Origin: Alkaliflexus imshenetskii DSM 15055
Lineage (GTDB): Bacteria > Bacteroidota > Bacteroidia > Bacteroidales > Marinilabiliaceae
Assembly (NCBI RefSeq): GCF_000517065.1
Contig: NZ_KI912105.1
Location: forward strand, 3,127,684 to 3,191,683
DNA length: 64,000 nucleotides
Reading direction: 5' to 3'
The position numbers were made by a program, and so were the translations under genes. Below the pieces are notes generated by a model. That model made no database searches and had not been told where the DNA came from. It was given only the letters and a program-made list of their open reading frames with translations. Of this stretch, positions 24,256 through 32,977 are shown in pieces; the first letter of the stretch is position 1; every line of letters begins with the position of its first letter.

Positions 24256-26025
24256 ATGGAAATCGTAAAATTGACCATTGACGACAAGCCTGTGGTGGTA
24301 GAAAAGGGAACTACGCTTCTGGAAGCTGCTAAAACCATTGGAATCAATATACCCACGCTTTGCTACATGAAGCTGGAAGATTTAAATTTTGAGAATAAAC
24401 CCGGCGGCTGCCGCATCTGTGTGGTGGAAGTGGAAGGTCGCCGTAATTTGGCTCCTGCCTGTAAAACGGAGTGTTCCGAAGGCATGGTGGTACATTCGCA
24501 TACCGTGCGGGTGGTGAATGCGCGCCGCACAGTGATGGAGCTTATCCTTTCTGACCACCCGGCAGAGTGTCTCACCTGTGCCAAATCTGGCGAATGTGAG
24601 CTGCAAACACTGGCTCAAAATCTTGGCATCCGTGAAATTCACTACAAGGGTGAGCAATCAAGGTACAAGGGCGATAAATCTCCGGCCATCATTCGCGAAA
24701 TGGATAAGTGCATCATGTGTCGCAGGTGTGAAACTGCTTGCAACGATGTGCAGACCGTAGGCGTGCTGTCAGCTATCAACAGAGGATTCGAGGCGGTTGT
24801 GGCTCCGGCATTTGAGATGGATCTGGATCATTCTGTTTGTACATATTGCGGACAGTGCGTGGCAGTTTGCCCTACCGGCGCGCTTACCGAGCGTGATTAT
24901 ACCTGGAAGGTGATTGAAGCGCTGGTGGATCCAAACAAAACAGTGGTGGTGCAGACGGCACCCGCCGTGCGTGCCGCCCTTGGCGAATCCTTTGGTATGG
25001 AGCCGGGGACGCTGGTAACCGGAAAAATGGTGGCCGCACTTCGTAAACTTGGGTTCGACTATGTGTTTGATACCGATTTTGCTGCCGACCTCACCATTAT
25101 GGAGGAGGGAGCTGAAATTCTGGATCGTCTCTCCAAGCACATTAATGGAGATAAGGATGTGAAATTGCCCATACTTACCAGTTGCTGTCCGGGCTGGGTG
25201 AACTTTTTAGAGCATCACTTTCCGGAAATGAAAGATATTCCTTCAACGGCTAAATCGCCTCAACAGATGTTTGGAGCCATTGCCAAATCTTATCTTGCCA
25301 AAGAGCTGGATATCAAACGGGAAAACATGGTGGTTGTTTCGGTAATGCCATGTTTGGCAAAAAAATATGAATGCACACGCGAGGAGTTCTCGGTTGGGGG
25401 CGATCCTGACGTGAATATGTCTATCTCAACGCGTGAATTGGCGCAACTCATCCGAAATGCCAATATCGACTTTAATAAATTGACCGACGAGGATTTTGAC
25501 AATCCGCTTGGCTCATCTACCGGTGCCTCTGTAATATTTGGAACCACCGGTGGCGTGATTGAAGCTGCAGTGCGAACCGCTTACGAGCAGTTTACCAAGC
25601 TGGAACTCAAAAAAGTTGATTTTGAGGAGCTGCGCGGCATGGAAGGTATTCGTCAGGCTACCATCGATTTTAATGGGCTTCCCATCAACATTGGTATCGC
25701 TCATGGGCTGGGCAATGCCCGTAAATTGCTCGAGGATATTAAAGCCGGAAAATCTGTGTTTCACGCCATCGAAATCATGGCATGTCCCGGTGGATGTATC
25801 GGAGGCGGTGGTCAGCCTTATCATCACGGTGATGTAGAAATACTAAAAAAACGCCAACGTGCCATTTATCGTGAGGATGCAGGAAAGCCGATACGTAAAT
25901 CACATGAAAACCCATATATCATTAAACTTTACGAAGAATTTCTGGGTAAACCGTTGAGCGACAAGTCCCATGAGTTGTTGCATACGCACTATTTCGACAA
26001 AAAGAAGCGGGTGGAAATAAGTTGA
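24256..26025 (+). CDS. hndD: Catalytic [FeFe]-hydrogenase subunit 2 (HndD/HydA, group A3-like)
   Basis: A 589-residue hydrogenase, with [2Fe-2S] (CYMKLEDLN.., CRIC), His/Cys cluster (HPAECLTCAKSGEC), two [4Fe-4S] (CIMCRRCETAC, CTYCGQCVAVC), and the H-cluster L1 TSCCPGW (C311 codon TGT, canonical), L2 MPCLAKKYEC, L3 EIMACPGGCIGGGGQP. The tail ends SHELLHTHY. All motifs of an active enzyme are intact. With hndB, hndC and hndA it should form a multimeric NAD(P)-linked, probably bifurcating, hydrogenase. It shares its whole domain layout with hydA at 11920, so the two probably arose by duplication or from two related transfers. Confidence 0.95.
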   Translation: MEIVKLTIDDKPVVVEKGTTLLEAAKTIGINIPTLCYMKLEDLNFENKPGGCRICVVEVEGRRNLAPACKTECSEGMVVHSHTVRVVNARRTVMELILSDHPAECLTCAKSGECELQTLAQNLGIREIHYKGEQSRYKGDKSPAIIREMDKCIMCRRCETACNDVQTVGVLSAINRGFEAVVAPAFEMDLDHSVCTYCGQCVAVCPTGALTERDYTWKVIEALVDPNKTVVVQTAPAVRAALGESFGMEPGTLVTGKMVAALRKLGFDYVFDTDFAADLTIMEEGAEILDRLSKHINGDKDVKLPILTSCCPGWVNFLEHHFPEMKDIPSTAKSPQQMFGAIAKSYLAKELDIKRENMVVVSVMPCLAKKYECTREEFSVGGDPDVNMSISTRELAQLIRNANIDFNKLTDEDFDNPLGSSTGASVIFGTTGGVIEAAVRTAYEQFTKLELKKVDFEELRGMEGIRQATIDFNGLPINIGIAHGLGNARKLLEDIKAGKSVFHAIEIMACPGGCIGGGGQPYHHGDVEILKKRQRAIYREDAGKPIRKSHENPYIIKLYEEFLGKPLSDKSHELLHTHYFDKKKRVEIS

Positions 26026-26242
26026 TTTTGGTGCACGAAGTTTTAGTATATCTATATGAGTTTGGGTTTTATAGACGCGTAACAGAGACTGTTTCCGTTC
26101 TCTACCGGAATTAGGCGGTAAGGCTAACCGGATGATACATGTATATTGAGATGTATAAACCAGAAGAGGAGGTTGGTAAATCCAGTATCTCATATCTCAT
26201 TATCTATCCATCTATTTAAAAATGCAATTAAGAGATAATAAT

Positions 26243-26716
26243 ATGGCAAGTGTAAAGTTATCAGAGAGCAAGATTGAAGAGCTCAGAGCAATTTGCAGGC
26301 AGTTTAACAACGAAAAGGGAGAACTTATAAATGTACTTCATGGTGCGCAGCAACTGTTTGGTTATCTGCCTGCCGAGGTGCAGGAGGTGGTTGCCGAAGA
26401 GCTTAACGTATCCCTGGCGCATGTATATGGTGTGGTTACTTTCTACTCTTTTTTCAGCATGTTGCCCAAAGGAAAGCATCCCATTTCAATTTGCATGGGC
26501 ACTGCCTGTTACGTGCGGGGTGCCGAGAAGGTGCTTGATGAATTCAAGCGGTTGCTGAAAGTGAAGGTGGGAGAAACCACGCCCGACGGAAAGTTCTCGC
26601 TCAGCTGCCTGCGCTGCGTAGGTGCCTGCGGTTTAGCGCCTGTGGTTACCATCGGCGAGCGTGTTTATGGGCGTGTGTCGGCTGAGGATGTAAAGAAAAT
26701 ACTCGGTGAGTATTGA
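26243..26716 (+). CDS. hndA: NuoE/HndA-type [2Fe-2S] subunit of hydrogenase 2
   Basis: A 157-residue NuoE-like protein. Ligands C84-x4-C89 (CMGTAC) and C125-x3-C129 (CVGAC). Upstream there is ATG 26222 (adds 7 residues) and ATG 26243 (MASVKLSES); I prefer the latter, which has a TAAGAGA stretch before it. It lies about 200 bp after hndD, so it could have its own promoter; AT-rich repeats (TCTCATTATCTATCCATCTA) occupy the gap. It would join HndC in the NADH module. Confidence 0.9.
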   Translation: MASVKLSESKIEELRAICRQFNNEKGELINVLHGAQQLFGYLPAEVQEVVAEELNVSLAHVYGVVTFYSFFSMLPKGKHPISICMGTACYVRGAEKVLDEFKRLLKVKVGETTPDGKFSLSCLRCVGACGLAPVVTIGERVYGRVSAEDVKKILGEY

Positions 26717-26731
26717 GTCGGTTTAAAGTGA

Positions 26732-27508
26732 TTATCGGTTAATCCACTCCTTGAAATGTCGGGCGCGTTCGCGGCTAACAATGACTTTATCGGGGGTTTC
26801 GGGTTTGGTTTTTACTATTAGCTTGCCGTTAAACCAGTTTTCTATCCGGTTAATCACTTCAATGTTGACAATGTATTGTCGGTTGGCACGAAAAAAGGTT
26901 TCCGGATTGAGTTCCTCTTCCAGCTTTTCGAGTGTTAGGTCAACCACATGGTTTGTTCCATCGTGGGTAACGGCAGTGGTTACTTTTTGCGAGCTGTGAA
27001 ACCATGCCACATCGGTAATGTTTAGCTTGGCATAACCATCCACCATGGGTACCAGCAGGCGCGATCGATAGGTTGTTTTTCCATCTATTAGTGATGCAGC
27101 CAGCATTCTAATATCAGCAGCATCTGTGGCATGTAGCGAGTCATTGAGTTTCTCAAACTTGAGAATGGCTTTCTCAAGGTTTTCGGGTCTGACGGGTTTA
27201 AGCAGATAATCAATGGTGTTGACCTTGAATGCTTGTATGGCATACTCATCGTAGGCGGTGGTAAATATCACGATGGAGTTTACCTCTGTGTGGTCAAAAA
27301 TCTCAAAACTTAATCCGTCCGACAATTGGATGTCCAGAAACATCAAGCTTGGATGTTCATGGTTGTTAAGCCACTCGGTGGTCTCCTCCACGCCCGAGGT
27401 GCAGGCAACAATTTCCCATTCGGGACGCAGGTTTTCAATCATCCCTCTGAGTAAACGCTGGGTGGGGATTTCATCTTCTGCAATGAGTACTGAAATTTTC
27501 TTGTGCAT
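26732..27508 (-). CDS. LytTR-family response regulator
   Basis: A 258-residue response regulator. Residues about 5-125 are a receiver (LIAEDEIPTQRLL, phospho-acceptor Asp in MFLDIQLSDG, FTTAYDEYAIQAF, DYLLKPV). Residues about 150-255 are a LytTR DNA-binding domain (ADIRMLAASLI, FFRANRQYIVN). It starts 14 bp after the histidine kinase stop and is co-transcribed. It is on the opposite strand to hndA, 15 bp away. Target is unknown; proximity to the hydrogenase does not establish regulation. Confidence 0.9.
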   Translation of the reverse strand: MHKKISVLIAEDEIPTQRLLRGMIENLRPEWEIVACTSGVEETTEWLNNHEHPSLMFLDIQLSDGLSFEIFDHTEVNSIVIFTTAYDEYAIQAFKVNTIDYLLKPVRPENLEKAILKFEKLNDSLHATDAADIRMLAASLIDGKTTYRSRLLVPMVDGYAKLNITDVAWFHSSQKVTTAVTHDGTNHVVDLTLEKLEEELNPETFFRANRQYIVNIEVINRIENWFNGKLIVKTKPETPDKVIVSRERARHFKEWINR

Positions 27509-27522
27509 GGCGGGGTTTGCTT

Positions 27523-28599
27523 CTAAAGGTTTTCTATCTCGAGTAGTGGAAGTATCACTTCAAAAGTTTCATCATCGTTGCTGATGGATACAACTTCGTT
27601 GGTTAGCAGCTGGTACCGTTGAACGATGTTTTCGAGGCCTGTGCCGGTAGAGTAGGTGGTGGCTTTGGGGTTTAAATTGTTCTTTACAGATAAGGTGCCG
27701 TCACTCTTACTGGTGATGGATATATTCAAGGGTTGTTTTTCAGTCGCCCTGTTGTGTTTAATGGCATTTTCGATAAGCACCTGAAGGGTCATTGGCGGCA
27801 ACTGTTTGTTCAGGTGACCAGTGTCGATATCAACCGAAAGGTTAAGCGCATCACCCATCCTTATTTTGTGCAGATATCTGAAATCTTCCAGAAATTCCAA
27901 CTCGTTTTTTAGCGGTACGGTGGTGGTTTTTCGCTGCTGTAATACATATCGGTACACGTCTGACATCTTTTGGGCAAACTCAACTGCGCCTGTCGGATTG
28001 TATTGTATTTCAGATATCAACACGCTAAAGCTATTAAACAGGAAATGTGGATTGAGCTGATTTTGCAAAGCCATATAGTCGGCATGTAGTTTTGCCTGCT
28101 TCAGTTTTTCGTTTTCAATAATAGACAGACGCCAGTTGTAGGCAAAGCTTCGCATAAACAGCACACTGTTGAACACCAGGATGAAAATGGTTCCGAAGAT
28201 GAACGTCATTATGGCCTCTTTTGATAGCGTACGTGGTGCCAGAGCAGAAAAGAGCAGCGTGATAAAAAGCAGCCACCCAAAGCTTAGGGCGAGTTGTGTG
28301 TAGATGCGCTTGGTAAGCATACTGAACCATGGCATTTTGAAATCGAGGATGCGGTTGATTATAAAGTTTCCTTCGCTCAACAGATTGATTCCGATAACTG
28401 CGAGTATGATGGATACCGGCTTGTGGTATATGTCACTCACATCGAGTATCTCGCCAAGAAACAGCATTGACACAATGGCCAACGCCGATACATAAATCAT
28501 ACGTCGGAGCGTGGCCAATACGCTGTTGTTCATCAAACCTTCATGAATCCTCAAAAAATCTTCCGGTGAGGATTGATTATCTTGCATCTTATTCGTCAT
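27523..28599 (-). CDS. LytS-type sensor histidine kinase
   Basis: A 358-residue inner-membrane kinase with about four N-terminal membrane segments (residues about 30-150) and a His_kinase domain: QLNPHFLFNSFSVLIS (phosphorylated His), NAIKHNR, GTGLENIVQR. It is like YehU/LytS family kinases that pair with LytTR regulators. The frame is open to 28647, but ATG 28599 (MTNKMQD) is chosen, with ATG 28587 as an alternative. A TATTTTTG -7-like element (28636-28643, minus) lies 37 bp upstream. Pairs with 26732. Confidence 0.85.
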   Translation of the reverse strand: MTNKMQDNQSSPEDFLRIHEGLMNNSVLATLRRMIYVSALAIVSMLFLGEILDVSDIYHKPVSIILAVIGINLLSEGNFIINRILDFKMPWFSMLTKRIYTQLALSFGWLLFITLLFSALAPRTLSKEAIMTFIFGTIFILVFNSVLFMRSFAYNWRLSIIENEKLKQAKLHADYMALQNQLNPHFLFNSFSVLISEIQYNPTGAVEFAQKMSDVYRYVLQQRKTTTVPLKNELEFLEDFRYLHKIRMGDALNLSVDIDTGHLNKQLPPMTLQVLIENAIKHNRATEKQPLNISITSKSDGTLSVKNNLNPKATTYSTGTGLENIVQRYQLLTNEVVSISNDDETFEVILPLLEIENL

Positions 28600-28635
28600 T
28601 ATCCTGCTTCCAATTCTACACACCTGTAATTTAGG

Positions 28636-28643
28636 CAAAAATA
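28636..28643 (-). promoter_or_regulatory. Candidate -7 element of the LytS/LytR pair
   Basis: Minus-strand TATTTTTG fits TAnnTTTG, 37 bp before the start at 28599. No clear -33 TTTG. The kinase may also be read from the lipoprotein gene upstream. Confidence 0.4.
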
Positions 28644-28826
28644 GCAATCAAAATCGTAATGTGACAGGATTAATAGCTGAGATGCGTTTATTGAGGGTTG
28701 AAACGTTCACCATTATCCGGACAATGACTCATTTATCAGTTAATCCGGTTGTTTAGATAGTATCAATGCGATTTTAAGCAGATGTTCATAAGCATAAACA
28801 TAAACAGTGAGAGTAAGCTAAACTAC

Positions 28827-30305
28827 TCATTCATACCAGAATGGAAATGATGCGTTTTGAAACAGACGTGTGCGATTGGTTCCATTGGTATTCATCATCC
28901 ATATTGAGGGTTCAGAGCCTGCGGAATTGGACACATTCACGAAAATGACTTTTCCGCCATTGGGCGAGTATTTCGCATACAAATCATTTGTTCCCGTTGA
29001 TTTTCCGATGGAGATATTGGTGATCTCTTTGGTTGTGAGGTTTAGCTGATGGATTCTGGCATCCAGCATGCGCCCCATGTCAGATGAGAAGCCGCTTATA
29101 TCCAGTGAAATAAGCAGGAGATTGTTGTTTGGATGCAGTGACAGACCTGAAATGGCATAGGATGGGTTTTCGTAAATCAATTCCATACCTGTTCCATTCG
29201 TATTCATGCTATATATTTTTCTGTCTTTTGCTTGATTACCAACAACAAGAACATACAGTTTGTTGCCTGTTTTATTGTAGATAACCTCTCTGAAATGTTT
29301 TCCTTCGGGAGCCGTGGCAATAGTTGTTAAACCTGTGCCGTCGGGGTTTATTCTGTAGAGCTTGTCGTATGACGTAAATACCAGGTGGGAACCATTTGGA
29401 GCCCAGTCATATTCTATGTTTTGATGAAAGTAACTGCCAATGGTGGATGTGGTAATTCTTGTGACCGATGTGCCATCGGTTTTCATGACATACAGTTGAG
29501 GAGATAGCTCTTTGGCCGATTCAAAGGCTATGGAAGTGCGGTTGTGATTTGGTTTTGCGTTCCAGACATGGTGTGAAAAGGAGATGAGTTTTACCGAGAG
29601 CAATTTTAGTGTATCAGCCACATAGATGTGGGCCGTTTCTTCGGCCAGGTTTGTGTACATTATTTGATTGGATGGAAATGTAAGCGTCTTAAACTGTTGA
29701 ACCTCTGAATATACTTGTCCCGATTTGTTTGTAGCCTCAATTTGCCAGTAATACCATGTGGCGAATTTTAGTGCATTAACCGTCAGAAAGGTGTCTTTTA
29801 AGTTTGTAAGCGCCATCGGATTATTTGGTGAGCCCGCTTCAAAGAGTCGAAAGCCATAGTTTATGGAGTCGTTGGTATTTGTAACCTGCCATCTGAAAGT
29901 AATATTGATGTCGTTAACTGTTTGTTTGTCAGGTGGGTAAAAATTGGCCGTAAACGTTGGTATGTTTTCCGAAGAGATGCTTTTTTCGAGAATAATTTCC
30001 ACTTCAGTGGCTTGGTTGTGTTTAACACTCAACGTGATACTCTGCGATTTATAGCCTGTTTTACTTGTGATAAGGTTATACTCACCCACCGCAATTTTAT
30101 CGATGCTGAAGCGCCCGTCATCGGTTGTGACAACAGCCGAGCTGTATGGATGCGTAGTGATACGAACACCTTCAACCGGATGGTAACTATCTTTAAACAG
30201 TGCAACTCCCGAGAGCGAACCCGTGAGGTTGGTCTCCAGTTTGTCTTCGCAGCTGTTCAGCATCAATGCTGCCAGACAGACAAGTATGGTGATTTGAGGC
30301 TTCAT
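28827..30305 (-). CDS. Lipoprotein with carboxypeptidase-like regulatory domain and TolB-like beta-propeller
   Basis: A 492-residue lipoprotein. MKPQITILVCLAALMLNSC gives a lipobox (LNSC, Cys19) followed by acidic EDKLE, which could direct surface display in Bacteroidota. Residues about 35-110 are a CarboxypepD_reg-like beta-sandwich (VALFKDSYHPVEGVRI, ITSKTGYKSQSI); about 115-220 look FnIII-like (TFRWQVTNT, YYWQIEAT); about 225-490 have TolB/WD-like blades (MYTNLAEETAHIYVAD, YSPNGGKVIFVN, IWMMNTNGTNRTRLF). ATG 30305 is preferred over 30332. It is 38 bp downstream of csgG and the terminal gene of the curli operon. Role unknown; may anchor or cap fibres or bind cell-surface polymer. Confidence 0.75.
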   Translation of the reverse strand: MKPQITILVCLAALMLNSCEDKLETNLTGSLSGVALFKDSYHPVEGVRITTHPYSSAVVTTDDGRFSIDKIAVGEYNLITSKTGYKSQSITLSVKHNQATEVEIILEKSISSENIPTFTANFYPPDKQTVNDINITFRWQVTNTNDSINYGFRLFEAGSPNNPMALTNLKDTFLTVNALKFATWYYWQIEATNKSGQVYSEVQQFKTLTFPSNQIMYTNLAEETAHIYVADTLKLLSVKLISFSHHVWNAKPNHNRTSIAFESAKELSPQLYVMKTDGTSVTRITTSTIGSYFHQNIEYDWAPNGSHLVFTSYDKLYRINPDGTGLTTIATAPEGKHFREVIYNKTGNKLYVLVVGNQAKDRKIYSMNTNGTGMELIYENPSYAISGLSLHPNNNLLLISLDISGFSSDMGRMLDARIHQLNLTTKEITNISIGKSTGTNDLYAKYSPNGGKVIFVNVSNSAGSEPSIWMMNTNGTNRTRLFQNASFPFWYE

Positions 30306-30343
30306 AATTTTTGTGCGTTTGTTCCCATGCATGTAATTAACCG

Positions 30344-31765
30344 CTATATTTTAATGGCTCTCTGTCTGTATTTCGATAAATTGAACCGGTAATCAATTCC
30401 CAGATTGAAATACCAGAGTCTGTCGTTTAGTTTGCCTTGCACCAATCCATCAAATTCATCATTCATATAGAACCTTCCCTTTGCAGAAATGCTGATGCCC
30501 AGTTTATCTTCTAACAATTGCCAACGGTAACCGGCACCTGCCTGTATATATTGGAATGTGTTGGCATTCCATTCTGCTTTGGTCGAAAACCAATCGGCGG
30601 ATGTGTGGTAACTTACACCGTATCCCAATGTGAGCCAGGGGCTGTTGGCGAAGTGATTAAATACCGTGTACTGAAGGTTTAAACCTGAAAATGCCATTTT
30701 GGCTTTTAACTCATTGTTGAAATTTGATATCCCGAGTTCCCAATCAAGACTCAGTTGTTTCCGTTTCATGAATCCAAGAGTTAGAACAGCACCAGGATTC
30801 AGTTTTTCTGATTTTACATCTCCATCGTAAAGTATGCCCGATGCATCCAATCCCACGCTCATGCATTTGGTGCGTTGTACTTGAATATTTCCAAGATAAT
30901 CAGTGTCATACTGGTTATCGCGGTTGTCAAAATAGTCGCGAATTACTGGGAGGGTTATGTCGCCAGGTGTTTTCAAACTCCATAGTTCGTCTGCAATGCC
31001 TTCCACAATAAGGGCAAAAACAGCCTTGTCTATTGCTTCCTGCACAGCCAGAAAAGCAGGCTCATTAAATGTATATCCGGTCTCGGCTTCCAACAACTTT
31101 TGAAGGGAAACAAAGCGAAACATGCCCATGTCCATTTTTTGCGACAGTATGGTTTTTGAGGCATGAACGGTCTTTAAGATGCGGCCGGTACTGGTCGAAA
31201 CTGCTCTAAGGTAGATGGTGACCTGGTCTTCGCGGTATTGGCCCGAGGCGCCGGTACCAAAATAGCGGGCGCCTGCTCCGCCAGTACGAATGTTGGTTTC
31301 ATAAGCTATTATACCTCCCTCTATGATGATGCCGGCATATAGCAATGGCGATAAAGTGCCGCTACCCTGAAACTGTTCCTGGGTTTGCCTTATGATGCGC
31401 CGCTCGTTGAGCAGATTGGACAATCCTTCGCGTTCAATGGCAATGAACCAGTTTGACTCTTCCAACGCCTGTATAAGCACCGAGGTGGCGCCCTGAGTTA
31501 CCACCGTTGACCAGCTGGCAGCATTTTCGGTGAGTTTGTATTGTCCTGTTTGGTCGCGGAAGCTATATACTGCTGCGTAAACTTTTTCGCGAGGCTGCGG
31601 CAATTGGCTTATCTCTTTTTTGTGTACCGATGAAAACTCGCCAAAACGTGCCGGTGCCGGACTAAATGGATGCCTGAATGTGCTGGCACAGCCCGAGATA
31701 AACAGCAGCATTAGCAGATTGAATCCGGTAAACAAGCTGTTTTTTATATGGAATGGTGCAAACAT
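30344..31765 (-). CDS. csgG: CsgG curli export pore lipoprotein with C-terminal extension
   Basis: A 473-residue protein. Lipobox LFISGC (Cys26), then CsgG family over about 30-265: REKVYAAVYSFRDQTGQYK, TSVLIQALEESNWFIAIERE, ERRIIRQTQ. It forms the outer-membrane pore for curlin secretion. E. coli CsgG is about 277 residues; here about 190 more (about 285-473) follow, with alternating aromatic/hydrophobic strands (LGFMKRKQLSLDWELGISNF, YFNLGIDYRFNLS), resembling a small outer-membrane beta-barrel. It lies 32 bp from csgF and 38 bp from the next gene, in one operon. The extension could be a genuine barrel or an assembly domain; not resolvable here. Confidence 0.88.
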   Translation of the reverse strand: MFAPFHIKNSLFTGFNLLMLLFISGCASTFRHPFSPAPARFGEFSSVHKKEISQLPQPREKVYAAVYSFRDQTGQYKLTENAASWSTVVTQGATSVLIQALEESNWFIAIEREGLSNLLNERRIIRQTQEQFQGSGTLSPLLYAGIIIEGGIIAYETNIRTGGAGARYFGTGASGQYREDQVTIYLRAVSTSTGRILKTVHASKTILSQKMDMGMFRFVSLQKLLEAETGYTFNEPAFLAVQEAIDKAVFALIVEGIADELWSLKTPGDITLPVIRDYFDNRDNQYDTDYLGNIQVQRTKCMSVGLDASGILYDGDVKSEKLNPGAVLTLGFMKRKQLSLDWELGISNFNNELKAKMAFSGLNLQYTVFNHFANSPWLTLGYGVSYHTSADWFSTKAEWNANTFQYIQAGAGYRWQLLEDKLGISISAKGRFYMNDEFDGLVQGKLNDRLWYFNLGIDYRFNLSKYRQRAIKI

Positions 31766-31797
31766 GGCGTTGCGGGTTTGGATTCAGCGACTTACGG

Positions 31798-32247
31798 TTA
31801 ATAGTATGGCACGGTAACTGTGGTTTTGTCGCCAGTAGTGGTGTCTAAAATTACAATGTTTAATCCATCAGGGCCCGGTGCAATCTCAATTTCATAGCTG
31901 CCCACATTGTACTGACCCTGAGTCATACCTTCCCCAAAGTAGTTGCGCATCAGGTTGCGGGATAGTTGCCCCAGAATATTACGATTCAGGTTATCCTTAA
32001 ACTCCAGCAAAGGATCTCTTTGTGCTGTGTCAGATTTTTTGTTTTCATAGCTGTTTTGCACTTGCGCAGAGGCCAATAACCATTGATAGTTGAAATAATT
32101 ACCGCCAAATGCAGGGTTTATAGGCTGATAGACAAAATCCTGAGCCAACATGCAGAAACTGTGAACCACCAAGAGCCATATAATTAGTGCCATTCTTTTA
32201 AGGAGGCCGGATTTGGATGAACCTGTTATTTTATCTCGTGTATTCAT
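31798..32247 (-). CDS. csgF: CsgF curli assembly protein
   Basis: A 149-residue secreted protein. A signal sequence near residues 16-36 (MALIIWLLVVHSFCMLAQ) is followed by DFVYQPINPAFGGNYFNYQW, the conserved FVYxPxNPxFGG start of mature CsgF, which docks in the CsgG pore and couples nucleation. The C-terminus has YEIEIAPGPDGLNIVILDT, similar to the usual short beta region. csgE lies 35 bp upstream and csgG 32 bp downstream. Confidence 0.9.
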   Translation of the reverse strand: MNTRDKITGSSKSGLLKRMALIIWLLVVHSFCMLAQDFVYQPINPAFGGNYFNYQWLLASAQVQNSYENKKSDTAQRDPLLEFKDNLNRNILGQLSRNLMRNYFGEGMTQGQYNVGSYEIEIAPGPDGLNIVILDTTTGDKTTVTVPYY

Positions 32248-32282
32248 AACCAGAATGTTTTTAGTTCGAAATTGGTTGGTAG

Positions 32283-32711
32283 CTAAAAAAGGCCTGTACC
32301 ACTGAAATCTTCACTTTCGAGGTCGCTTTGTATCAGTTCATAGTTTAGAAAGTATGATTCTGTTTGTTGCAAGGCTCTGTTCACACTTTGTTGGAGCAGT
32401 TCCAGATTTGGTCTTACAAAGCCAATGAAGGTGAACTCATTTTCTACTTTAACCCATATTTGAGTGCCAATACCCGGCATCGGCTTTTCTCCAACATATA
32501 CAGAGAGCCCTCTTATGCCAGATGGATTCTCCCATTCGCTATAGAACAGCTTAAAAAAATCGCTTCCTATTTTGGTGATGGTTTGGTCAAATACAAACTC
32601 AATGAACTCAACGCCGTCGGAAATGGTGTCTTTATCAGGTTTGTTCTGGCTGATTGCACTGAATGAATAAGCCGTAAGCAAAATCATGATGGCAAGCATC
32701 GTGCGTTTCAT
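32283..32711 (-). CDS. csgE: CsgE-like curli chaperone/plug protein
   Basis: A 142-residue secreted protein. Signal peptide MKRTMLAIMILLTAYSFSAISQ; mature body includes TKIGSDFFKLFYSEWENP, TQIWVKVENEFTFIGFVRP and LQQTESYFLNYELIQSDLES, matching the CsgE family (periplasmic plug of the CsgG pore, binds curlins). It starts about 266 bp downstream of the curlin genes, behind a terminator, so csgEFG and the curlin genes may be separately or partly read. Assignment rests on motif and operon order. Confidence 0.82.
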   Translation of the reverse strand: MKRTMLAIMILLTAYSFSAISQNKPDKDTISDGVEFIEFVFDQTITKIGSDFFKLFYSEWENPSGIRGLSVYVGEKPMPGIGTQIWVKVENEFTFIGFVRPNLELLQQSVNRALQQTESYFLNYELIQSDLESEDFSGTGLF

Positions 32712-32859
32712 AGACTATTGATGGGTTTGTATGTGTTTATGGGAGATGTTGGTTGTAACTGATAGTTGGCATCAGCCATTCCTTGTGTTGTTGTGTCGTC
32801 CTCCATATAGAAATTTCATGATTTATTCTCTGATATCAAAGGTGAAAGTGGCCAACGAC

Positions 32860-32886
32860 AAAAAAGCATCCGTAAACAACGGATGC
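32860..32886 (-). terminator. Terminator between the curlin and csgEFG genes
   Basis: On the minus strand GCATCCGT / ACGGATGC forms a perfect 8-bp stem with a 5-nt loop, followed by T6. It lies about 90 bp downstream of the csgB-like stop and would limit read-through into csgE. Confidence 0.85.
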
Positions 32887-32977
32887 CAGCAGAAGAGTCG
32901 ATTTTTATGCCGTGAAATGGTGATTGTATCGATGGCTGAGACCACAACTACGCTGCGCTGAAGGGAGATATACGTTT

